The position numbers and the translations under genes are program-made. From assembly GCA_016183835.1 (NCBI GenBank), contig JACPDV010000480.1:1-13069 (forward strand): a stretch of 13,069 nucleotides of DNA, given 5' to 3'. This DNA is from Armatimonadota bacterium. Its GTDB lineage: Bacteria > Armatimonadota > UBA10988. The stretch's first letter is position 1; every line of letters begins with the position of its first letter. Shown here piece after piece: positions 1 to 6,571 of the stretch. The notes below the pieces were generated by a model that was not told the DNA's origin, searched no databases, and worked only from the letters and a program-made list of their open reading frames with translations.

Positions 1-11
1 CCGCCGCTGCA

Positions 12-40
12 TTGACACACCAGACCGTCCGCGGTACAAG
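12..40 (+). promoter_or_regulatory. Candidate sigma70-type promoter for the RND pump gene
   Basis: A perfect TTGACA lies at 12-17, followed after exactly 17 bases by TACAAG at 35-40 (four of six matches to TATAAT). The pump start codon is at 126, which would leave a leader of roughly 80 nt. The pump reading frame stays open upstream to a TTG inside this TTGACA, but that stretch encodes Pro/Arg/Gly-rich sequence with no RND similarity, so a promoter fits better than an early start. In 70 % GC DNA a chance hit is possible, and the gene could also be read from an upstream operon outside the window. Confidence 0.4.
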
Positions 41-114
41 GTCGGCGCTCCCGGGCACTCCGGGGCCCGCTCCTGTAGTTAGAGGGTTAGCTGCCGTCGC
101 TCCCGGTCGGCGGC

Positions 115-120
115 GGAGGT
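115..120 (+). promoter_or_regulatory. Ribosome binding site fixing the RND start at 126
   Basis: GGAGGT is a near-perfect anti-16S match, five bases before ATG 126. The encoded protein then begins MHALARVCVQRPVF, the typical short cytoplasmic N-terminus before TM1 of RND pumps. This decides against the 38-codon upstream extension of the open frame. Confidence 0.85.
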
Positions 121-125
121 GTTGT

Positions 126-3100
126 ATGCACGCCTTGGCCCGCGTCTGTGTCCAGCGACCGGTGTTCGCGACCGTGCTGTCGCTGGCGCTGGTGGTCGTC
201 GGCGTCGCCGGCTACATGGGCCTCGGCATCGACCGCTTCCCGAATGTAGACTTCCCCATGGTGATCGTCTCCACCGTGCTCCAGGGCGCCTCGCCCGAGG
301 AGGTGGAAACCGAGGTCACCGACAAGATCGAGCGCCAGGTCAACACCATCGGCGGCATCGAGCGGCTCGAGTCGTCCTCCGGCGACGGCATCTCCCTGGT
401 CCAGATCACCTTCGACCTGAACAAGAACGTGGACGTGGCCGCCGAGGAGGTGCGCGGCAAGGTGCAGCTCGCCAAGCCCGACCTGCCCGACGGCGTCGAC
501 GAGCCGGTGGTGATGAAGATGGACATCGGCGCGATGCCCGTGATCTCGTACGCCATCTCCTCCAACCGCGGCCTGCGCGAGACCTACGAGTACGTGGACA
601 AGAAGATCCGCCGCCGCATCGAGTCGGTCTCCGGCGTGGGCGAGGTGCGCATCACCGGCGGCCGCGAGCGGCAGATCGAGGTCATCCTCGACCCCTACCG
701 GATGCGCGCCTACGGCATCACCGCCTCGGACATCACCAAGGCGCTGGGCAACCACAACGCCCAGGTCCCCGGCGGCCTGGTCGAGCAGGGCGACCAGCAG
801 CTCAGCCTCCGCACCCGCGGCCGGATCGGCTCCATCGCCGACTTCGGGCTCGTGCCCGTCAAGACCTACGGCGACCGCCAGGTGCTGGTCCGCGACGTGG
901 CCCGCGTGGTGGACGGCGAGGCCCGCGCGGTCTCGCTCGCCTCGCTCGACGGCCAGGAAGCCGTGGTGATCGACGTCATCAAGCAGTCGGGCACCAACGC
1001 CGTGGCCGTCACCGACAGCGTCAAAGAGCGCATTCTCCAGCTCCAGGGCACCCTCCCCGCCGGCTACTCGATCCGCAAGGTACGCGACGACTCGGTCTTC
1101 ATCCGCGCCTCGCTCCACGCCGTCGAGGAGCACCTCATCCTCGGCGCCGTGCTGGCCGCCCTGATCGTGCTCCTCTTCCTCAAGAGCGCGCGTTCCACCA
1201 TCATCGCCGCCCTCGCCATCCCCACCAGCATCGTCACCACCTTTGCCCTCATGCAGGCCCGCGGCTTCACCCTCAACATGATCACGCTGCTCGCCCTGGC
1301 GCTCTCGGTGGGGATCGTCATCGACGACGCCATCGTGGTCCTGGAGAATGTCTTCAGGGTGCTCGAGGAGCATCGCCTGTCGCCGCGCGAGGCGGCCATC
1401 CAGGCGACGCGCGAGATCGGCCTGGCGGTGCTCGCCATCACCCTCTCGCTGGTGGCCGTGTTCCTCCCGGTGGCCTTCATGGCCGGCATCGTGGGCCGCT
1501 TCCTCAACTCCTTCGGCATCACCATGGCGATGGCCATCCTCGTCTCCATGTTCGTCGCCTTCAGCCTCACGCCGATGCTCTGCTCGCGCTGGCTGCGCCC
1601 CGCCGACATCGAGGCCGGCCACGGCGAGTCAGCCTCCAAGGGCGGTTGGTACGGCGTGGTGGACGCCGGCTACACCCGGCTCCTCGAGTGGGCGCTGCAC
1701 CACCGGGTGCTCGTCGCCGTGGCCTGCGTGCTGCTGATCTGCTCCACCGTGCCGCTGGGCATGGTGGCGCGCATAAACTTCCTCCCCGACGACGACCAGG
1801 GCCAGTTCCAGGTGCTCGTCCGCGCGCCCGAGGGCACCAGCCTGAGCGGCACGCGCCGCATCGTGGAAGATGTCGCCGCGCAGATCCGCAAGCTCCCCGA
1901 GGTGGCGCTGACGCTCGTCACCCTCGGCGACGACAACGAGCGCACGCCGAACAGCGGCCGGGTCTTCGTCCAGATGAGCCTGGTGGAGGACCGCCAGGAC
2001 CGCCGGGTCACCCAGGACGGCCACATGAGCCGCGTGCGGCAGGAGATCATCAAGCGCTACGAGGGCCGCGGCCTGCGGCTGAGCGTGCAGCCGGCAAGCT
2101 CCTTCGGCGGCGGAAGCAACGCCAACATCCAGCTCTCCATCTCGGGTCCCGACATGGACACGCTCCTCAAGGTGTCCAACGACGCGGTGAACCGCACCCG
2201 CGCGATCCCGGGCGTGGCCGACGTGGACACCACCCTGGTCAGCGGCCGGCCCGAGCTGCAGGCCTTCATCGACCGTGAGCGGGCCGCCACGTTCGGCGTC
2301 AACGTGCTCGACGTGGCGCAGGCGCTCCGCCTCTCGGTGGGTGGGGACGACAAGATCACCTCGTACGACGAGGGCGGCGAGCAGTACGACGTGAAGGTCC
2401 GCCTGGAGCCCGGTTTCCGGCGCGACGAGAGCGGCATCAACCTGATCGAGGTGCCCAGCGACGTGGACGGCCGGAAGGGGAGCGTGACCCTCGATCAGGT
2501 GGTCGGTTGGGAGCGGGTGCCCGGGCCGGCCAGCATCAAGCGCTTCAATCGGCAGCGGCAGTTCACGCTGTTGGTCAACCTGCTCCCCCAGGCCTCCGAG
2601 GGCGCCGTGCGCAGCGGCGTGGACCAGGTGATCGACGGGCTCGGCCTCGGCTCGGCCTACCAGCGCAACTATATCGGCCGCTCGCGCGAGTTCGCCCGCA
2701 TGCGCAGCAGCTTCCTGATGGCGTTCGTGCTCTCGAGCATCTTCATGTTCCTGGTCATCGCCGCGCAGTTCGAGTCGTTCATCCAGGCGTTGGTGATCAT
2801 GGCGGTGCTGCCGCTCACCGTCCCGTTCGCCATCCTGAGCATCAACCTCACCCGCGACTCGCTCAACATCTTCTCGCTGCTGGGCATGTTGGTCCTGCTG
2901 GGCGTGGTGAAGAAGAACGCCATCCTGCAGGCGGACCGGGCCAACCAGCTCCGGGCGCAGGGCATGTCGCTTCACGACGCGGTGGTGCAGGCCGCGCGCG
3001 ACCGGCTGCGGCCGATCCTGATGACCACGGCGGCGTTCGTCGCCGGCATGGTCCCCCTCGTCCTGTCCCACAAAACCGGCGCCGCCACCAACCGCAGCAC

Positions 3101-3290
3101 GGGCGGCGTGATCGTCGGCGGCCAGGTCTTCTCGCTGCTCCTCACGCTGGTCGCGGCGCCGGTGTTCTACGCCATGGTGGACAACCTGAGCGAGAGCTGG
3201 GTGTGCCGCGTGATCCGGCGGGTGGTGTTCCGTCACGACGTGACCCAGCCACGCTTCGAGACGCCGCTGCCCAACGAGCCAGAGGATTAG
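126..3290 (+). CDS. RND efflux permease, HAE-1 (AcrB/MdtB-like) family
   Basis: Proton-driven inner-membrane pump of 1054 residues, the usual length for AcrB-type permeases. The ATG at 126 has a GGAGGT ribosome site at 115-120, five bases upstream, and gives the normal N-terminus of the family. TM1 covers about residues 9-30 and is followed by the GIDRFPNVDFP and GASPEEVETEVT porter motifs. TM2-6 start near 337, TM7 lies near 528-546, and TM8-12 start near 863. The proton-relay residues are all present: D400 and D401 in TM4 (VIDDAIVVLENVF), K930 in TM10 (VVKKNAIL) and T967 in TM11 (RPILMTT), matching AcrB D407, D408, K940 and T978. Such pumps act with a periplasmic adaptor and an outer-membrane channel; neither gene is in the window, and an adaptor may lie just upstream. 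Substrate cannot be told from sequence. The gene is intact and its TAG stop overlaps the stop of convergent purF. Confidence 0.95.
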   Translation: MHALARVCVQRPVFATVLSLALVVVGVAGYMGLGIDRFPNVDFPMVIVSTVLQGASPEEVETEVTDKIERQVNTIGGIERLESSSGDGISLVQITFDLNKNVDVAAEEVRGKVQLAKPDLPDGVDEPVVMKMDIGAMPVISYAISSNRGLRETYEYVDKKIRRRIESVSGVGEVRITGGRERQIEVILDPYRMRAYGITASDITKALGNHNAQVPGGLVEQGDQQLSLRTRGRIGSIADFGLVPVKTYGDRQVLVRDVARVVDGEARAVSLASLDGQEAVVIDVIKQSGTNAVAVTDSVKERILQLQGTLPAGYSIRKVRDDSVFIRASLHAVEEHLILGAVLAALIVLLFLKSARSTIIAALAIPTSIVTTFALMQARGFTLNMITLLALALSVGIVIDDAIVVLENVFRVLEEHRLSPREAAIQATREIGLAVLAITLSLVAVFLPVAFMAGIVGRFLNSFGITMAMAILVSMFVAFSLTPMLCSRWLRPADIEAGHGESASKGGWYGVVDAGYTRLLEWALHHRVLVAVACVLLICSTVPLGMVARINFLPDDDQGQFQVLVRAPEGTSLSGTRRIVEDVAAQIRKLPEVALTLVTLGDDNERTPNSGRVFVQMSLVEDRQDRRVTQDGHMSRVRQEIIKRYEGRGLRLSVQPASSFGGGSNANIQLSISGPDMDTLLKVSNDAVNRTRAIPGVADVDTTLVSGRPELQAFIDRERAATFGVNVLDVAQALRLSVGGDDKITSYDEGGEQYDVKVRLEPGFRRDESGINLIEVPSDVDGRKGSVTLDQVVGWERVPGPASIKRFNRQRQFTLLVNLLPQASEGAVRSGVDQVIDGLGLGSAYQRNYIGRSREFARMRSSFLMAFVLSSIFMFLVIAAQFESFIQALVIMAVLPLTVPFAILSINLTRDSLNIFSLLGMLVLLGVVKKNAILQADRANQLRAQGMSLHDAVVQAARDRLRPILMTTAAFVAGMVPLVLSHKTGAATNRSTGGVIVGGQVFSLLLTLVAAPVFYAMVDNLSESWVCRVIRRVVFRHDVTQPRFETPLPNEPED

Positions 3291-4861
3291 ACCAGCGGCG
3301 TCTCTTCTTCGTACTCGTAGACGTCTTCGGTGTTATAGAGGTCGTCGCCGAAGACGACGCCCGCGGGGATGAGCACCGGCTCGCGCTCTTCGTCGCGGTC
3401 CTCCAGGGTGTTGCAGTGGTCCTGGAGCTGCATCTTCGCGTCGCGGAGGTGGCTGGGGACAGGGATGGGGTAGCGGCCGGTGAGGCAGGCCCAGCAGAAG
3501 TGCTTCGCGCTGACGTCGAGCGCCTTCGCCAGTCCGGCGATGGAGAGGTAGCCGAGGCTGTCCGCGCCCACGTGCTCGCGGATCTCCTCGATGGTGTGGG
3601 TCGCGGCGATCAGCTCGTCGCGGCGCGCCATGTCGATGCCGTAGAAGCAGGGCCACTTGATGGGCGGCGAGAAGATGCGCAGGTGCACCTCGCGCGCGCC
3701 GGCCTCGCGGATCAGGTGGATCAGCTTCCCGGTGGTGGTGCCGCGGACGATGCTGTCGTCCACCACCACCACCCGCCGCCCGGCGATGGTCTCGGGGATG
3801 GGGGTGTACTTCAGCCGGGCGCCCATCTCGCGCTGCCGCTGATCGGGCTGGATGAAGGTGCGCTGGATGTAGCGGCTCTTCACCAACCCGGTGTCGAAGG
3901 GGATGTGCGACACCGCCGCGTAGCCGATGGCGCCCGGGATGCCGGTGTCGGGCACGGGGATCACCACGTCGGCCTCGGCGGGGTGCTCGATGGCGAGCTG
4001 CTCGCCCATGTGCCGCCGCGCGCCGTGGAGCGTGCGGTTGTAGATCTGGCTGTCCGGCCGGGCGAAGTAGATGGTCTCGAAGATGCACATCGCCTTGCGC
4101 TCGGACGGCACGGCCTGGAACCAGCGCAGCCCGTTGGCGTCGATCACCGCCACTTCGCCGGGCTCCACGTCGCGCACCAGCCGGGCGCCCACGGCGTTAA
4201 GCGCGCAGGTCTCGCTGGCCACCACGTAGCCGGTGCCGTTGAGCCGCCCGACGCAGAGCGGGTGCAGCCCGTAGGGGTCGCGCGCGGCGACCAGCTCGTG
4301 CTCGGTGAGCACCGCCAGCGAGTAGGCGCCGCGGAGCTGGCTCATGGTGGTGGTGACGGCTTCCTCGAGGGTGGCGTGGTAGGCCAGCTCGCGGTGGAGC
4401 AGGTGGGCGATGATCTCGGTGTCGCTGGTGGCGTGGAACACCACGCCGCGGCGCTCGAGCTGCGCGCGGAGCTCCTGCGAGTTGACGAGGTTGCCGTTGT
4501 GGGCCACGGCGATGCTGCACTCATGGTCGCCGATCAGGATCGGCTGCGCGTTGCGGAGCACGCTCGAGCCGGTGGTGGAGTAGCGCACGTGCCCGACGGC
4601 GAGGTGCCCGCGGAGGCGGCTCAGGGTGACCTCGTTGAAGATCTGGTTGACGAGGCCCATCTGCTTGTGGATGACGACCTCGTGCCCGTCGCTGACGGCG
4701 ATTCCGGCGGATTCCTGCCCGCGGTGCTGGAGGGTGAAGAGGCCGAAGTAGGTCAGTCGGGCCACGTCGTGACCGGGCGCGTAGACGCCAAAGACCCCGC
4801 ATTCGTGCCGCATCCCGTCGTGGTCGGGATCGCCGTTCGTCGGACTCTGGCAGGGAGTCAT
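3287..4861 (-). CDS. purF: Amidophosphoribosyltransferase (glutamine PRPP amidotransferase)
   Basis: Cytoplasmic enzyme of the first committed step of purine synthesis: PRPP plus glutamine gives 5-phosphoribosylamine. The protein has 524 residues. The N-terminal Ntn glutaminase domain starts at Cys21 (ECGVFGVY), so a propeptide of 20 residues must be removed, as in the Bacillus-type enzyme. YFGLFTLQHRGQESAGI and AHNGNLVN are glutaminase motifs. The phosphoribosyltransferase PRPP loop is VVVVDDSIVRGTTT, with D368 and D369. Four cysteines match the 4Fe-4S ligands of the Bacillus subtilis enzyme: C259, C405 and the C456-x2-C459 pair, so an iron-sulfur, self-processing type is expected. About 60 residues follow the last cysteine, ending in an acidic tail (DVYEYEEETPLV). 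An alternative start at M17 (4813) would leave a four-residue propeptide; neither start has a strong ribosome site. The gene stands alone, convergent with the pump gene. Confidence 0.96.
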   Translation of the reverse strand: MTPCQSPTNGDPDHDGMRHECGVFGVYAPGHDVARLTYFGLFTLQHRGQESAGIAVSDGHEVVIHKQMGLVNQIFNEVTLSRLRGHLAVGHVRYSTTGSSVLRNAQPILIGDHECSIAVAHNGNLVNSQELRAQLERRGVVFHATSDTEIIAHLLHRELAYHATLEEAVTTTMSQLRGAYSLAVLTEHELVAARDPYGLHPLCVGRLNGTGYVVASETCALNAVGARLVRDVEPGEVAVIDANGLRWFQAVPSERKAMCIFETIYFARPDSQIYNRTLHGARRHMGEQLAIEHPAEADVVIPVPDTGIPGAIGYAAVSHIPFDTGLVKSRYIQRTFIQPDQRQREMGARLKYTPIPETIAGRRVVVVDDSIVRGTTTGKLIHLIREAGAREVHLRIFSPPIKWPCFYGIDMARRDELIAATHTIEEIREHVGADSLGYLSIAGLAKALDVSAKHFCWACLTGRYPIPVPSHLRDAKMQLQDHCNTLEDRDEEREPVLIPAGVVFGDDLYNTEDVYEYEEETPLV

Positions 4862-4908
4862 CCGTGGCCTCGTGCAGTAGTCGCAGGGACGGCCGGTGAG
4901 ACCTTTTC

Positions 4909-4937
4909 ATCATAACAGCGGGTCGGGATTCTGGCAA
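4909..4937 (-). promoter_or_regulatory. Predicted sigma70 promoter of purF
   Basis: Read on the minus strand, TTGCCA (4932-4937, five of six matches to the -35 consensus) is followed by a 17-base spacer and TATGAT (4909-4914, five of six to the -10 consensus). Transcription would start near 4902, about 40 nt before the ATG at 4861. This is the best promoter match in the window, and the AT-rich -10 area stands out in very GC-rich surroundings. I see no clear PurR box or guanine riboswitch in the short leader. Confidence 0.65.
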
Positions 4938-4943
4938 CGAAGC

Positions 4944-5036
4944 CGGGGGGCGGATCGGGTGGTTGGGGGTTGGTGGTTGGTGGTTGGTGCGGCGGAGGTG
5001 AGCGGTGAACGGTGAACCGTGAGCGGTGGTCGGAGT
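4944..5036. repeat. G-rich and GGTGAAC-type low-complexity repeats
   Basis: From 4944 to 4989 the plus strand carries closely spaced runs of G separated by T (GGTTGGGGGTTGGTGGTTGG and a continuation), a pattern that could form a G-quadruplex. From 4998 to 5029 follow imperfect tandem units of about seven or eight bases built on GGTGAGC/GGTGAAC, including the small palindrome ACGGT-GA-ACCGT at 5009-5020. Open frames across it translate to low-complexity sequence and are not believable genes. It sits upstream of the purF promoter and before the array. Confidence 0.6.
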
Positions 5037-5048
5037 GGCGCGTCGGGC

Positions 5049-5083
5049 TCCCTCTCGCGCCGGGAGAGGGTTGGGGTGAGGGA
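5049..5083. repeat. Palindromic intergenic repeat of the GAGAGGGTTGGGGTGAGG type
   Basis: CCCTCTC at 5050-5056 pairs with GAGAGGG at 5064-5070 around a seven-base loop, and is followed by TTGGGGTGAGG. From memory, this core (GAGAGGGTTGGGGTGAGG, often translated as SLTPTLSRRER on the other strand) recurs between genes in many unrelated GC-rich bacterial genomes. It is probably a dispersed REP-like or MITE-like element. No run of T follows, so it is not a standard terminator. Only one copy of this exact type is visible here. Confidence 0.55.
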
Positions 5084-5267
5084 CGGGAGCGGGTTGCGGG
5101 GGGTGGACATGGTGTGGCAAGATGGAGTCACCCGCGGCGAGGTCAGTCGCAAGCATGGCGCAGTCCGGGTGTGCCGCCACGTTCAGGGGAATGGCGGCTG
5201 CCGTTGCGGTGGGTCGGCCGGAGGGTGCAGCCATGCGGCCGTCGGCGCCAGGGGCAGGAGTGAGCGG
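5084..5267. other. Leader region of the paralog array, no gene recognised
   Basis: These 184 bases between the palindromic repeat and the first array gene have no supported coding sequence; frames on both strands are low-complexity and lack a ribosome site or family similarity. I found no convincing -35/-10 pair. The array promoter presumably lies here or in the repeats to the left. The last bases hold AGGAG (5256-5260), the ribosome site of the first array gene. Confidence 0.4.
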
Positions 5268-6557
5268 ATGAACGCCGGCCGCGATCGGTTGCGGCGCCGA
5301 TGCGTCTGGATCCTGCGCATCCTCGTGGTGCTCGGCTGGCTCGTCTACCTGCTCTGCCGCCTCCACCGTCCGCTCCTGGCGCAGCCGATCCCGACCCATC
5401 CTGTGCCCTCGCCGAACGCGCGCGACTTCTACCTGAAAGCGCTGGGCCAGCTCCGGGACGAAGACGTCATCGAACGTAGCTACCACTTCGCTCGGCGCGG
5501 ACAGCCGCCGCCACCGGATGCAGACCAGTGCGCCGCCGCCGTGGAGGATAACCGCGCCACCCTTGCACTGCTGCGCCGGGGCTTCGCCTATCCCTGCGTC
5601 GAGCCGGCGATCCGCGGCGAGCAAGCCATGGACGATGCGGTTCAGCGCTGGAAGGGCCTCCGGCAGTTGGCCCGCCTGCTGCGGCTCGAAGCCTGGACGC
5701 ACACCGGCCACGAAGCCTGGTCCGGCGCCATGGCCTGCCACCTCGACGGCCTGCGGTTCGGCCTCGACATCCCGCACGGCAGCCCCATCTACGGCGACCG
5801 CGAGGGCACCCTCCTGACGGCGACGGCGCTCGCCGATGCGTGGGACTGCGTGGCGCACCTGGACAGCCGCGAGGCGCGGCTCGCCGCGGCGCGGGCATCG
5901 GCGCTGCTCGACCGGCAGGTGCCGCTCGGCGACGTGCTCACGGAGGAGAAGTGGTGGTTGCTGAGCTATCTCGTTGACTGCATCTCGAGCGACCATTGGT
6001 ACGTGAACCTGGGGATCGAGACAACCGGCGTGCTGGCCGGTCGCGGACCGCGCCTCTCACCGAACAGCGACTACGTCCGCCAGGGCAGGCGCGGCGCGCT
6101 GACCAAGTTCGCCGCGGACCTGGACGGCCTCGCCCGCAGGTCCGCGAAGCCGGCCGCACTGCTCCACTGGCAGCCGGGTGAGCACGACCTGGTCTGGCCG
6201 GAGATGGTCACCAGGTATGCCGAGTGTGCCGCCGGGCACCTCGACCAGCAGGCGCAGGACGGCATGCTCGCCACGGCCCTGGCGCTGCAGGCCTGGTCGC
6301 TGGAGCACGGCCGTCCGCCTGCTCGTCTTCACCAGCTCGTGCCCGGCTACCTTCGACGCCTCCCCGACGACCCGTTCGCGGAAGGCCAGCCCTTTCGCTA
6401 TCGCCGCGAGGGAGCCGGCTACGTGCTCTGGAGCGTCGGACCCGATGGCAAGGACGACGGCGGCAGGCCCATCGACGACACCACCAAAACCGGCCGCGCG
6501 CGGCACTACGTGATGCCGGAGAGTCGGGGCGACATCGTCGCCGGGGTGAACCCGTAG
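5268..6557 (+). CDS. Array paralog A: membrane-anchored protein of unknown function
   Basis: Protein of 429 residues. ATG 5268 is preceded by AGGAG seven bases upstream; the open frame continues to 5019 but only through repeat DNA. A basic N-terminus (residues 4-11) leads into one hydrophobic helix at about 12-30, so a type II signal anchor is likely with the bulk in the periplasm. Shared blocks: PSPNARDFYLKA (48-59), RGFAYPC, a leucine-rich RQLARLLRLEAW segment, SGAMACHLDGLRFGLDIPHG, RQVPLGDVLTEEKWWLL and QGRRG. The C-terminal module has LEHGRPP, LVPGYLRRLPDDPF, YRREG and SVGPDGKDDGG (GPDG at 391-394), similar to the end of the GspG pseudopilin, but there is no prepilin-peptidase motif at the N-terminus. 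The last residues are GDIVAGVNP. The gene ends 14 bases before the next array gene. Function unknown. Confidence 0.86.
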   Translation: MNAGRDRLRRRCVWILRILVVLGWLVYLLCRLHRPLLAQPIPTHPVPSPNARDFYLKALGQLRDEDVIERSYHFARRGQPPPPDADQCAAAVEDNRATLALLRRGFAYPCVEPAIRGEQAMDDAVQRWKGLRQLARLLRLEAWTHTGHEAWSGAMACHLDGLRFGLDIPHGSPIYGDREGTLLTATALADAWDCVAHLDSREARLAAARASALLDRQVPLGDVLTEEKWWLLSYLVDCISSDHWYVNLGIETTGVLAGRGPRLSPNSDYVRQGRRGALTKFAADLDGLARRSAKPAALLHWQPGEHDLVWPEMVTRYAECAAGHLDQQAQDGMLATALALQAWSLEHGRPPARLHQLVPGYLRRLPDDPFAEGQPFRYRREGAGYVLWSVGPDGKDDGGRPIDDTTKTGRARHYVMPESRGDIVAGVNP

Positions 6558-6571
6558 GGGAGGGGCCAGCC

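Noticed and set aside
87..1622. 511-codon open frame on the minus strand opposite the RND gene
   Set aside because: His/Asp/Gly/Arg-rich translation with no domain, lying entirely antisense to a clear RND pump; a GC-rich shadow frame.
1629..3236. 535-codon open frame on the minus strand opposite the RND gene
   Set aside because: Low-complexity His/Asp/Ala-rich product without motifs; shadow of the pump gene.
2507..4915. 802-codon open frame on the plus strand across the pump end and all of purF
   Set aside because: It covers two well-supported genes in wrong frames and has no recognisable domain; open only because of high GC.
4998..5029. CRISPR-like short tandem repeats
   Set aside because: Units are about seven or eight bases, imperfect, without spacers, and there are no cas genes nearby.
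5019..5267. N-terminal extension of paralog A to 5019
   Set aside because: The extension reads through the palindromic repeat and low-complexity DNA; AGGAG before ATG 5268 and the family N-terminus support the shorter form.
6528..6542. Terminator or regulatory hairpin at the end of paralog A
   Set aside because: The perfect inverted repeat arises from the codons of the conserved GDIVA peptide, no T-run follows, and paralog D keeps the peptide without the hairpin.
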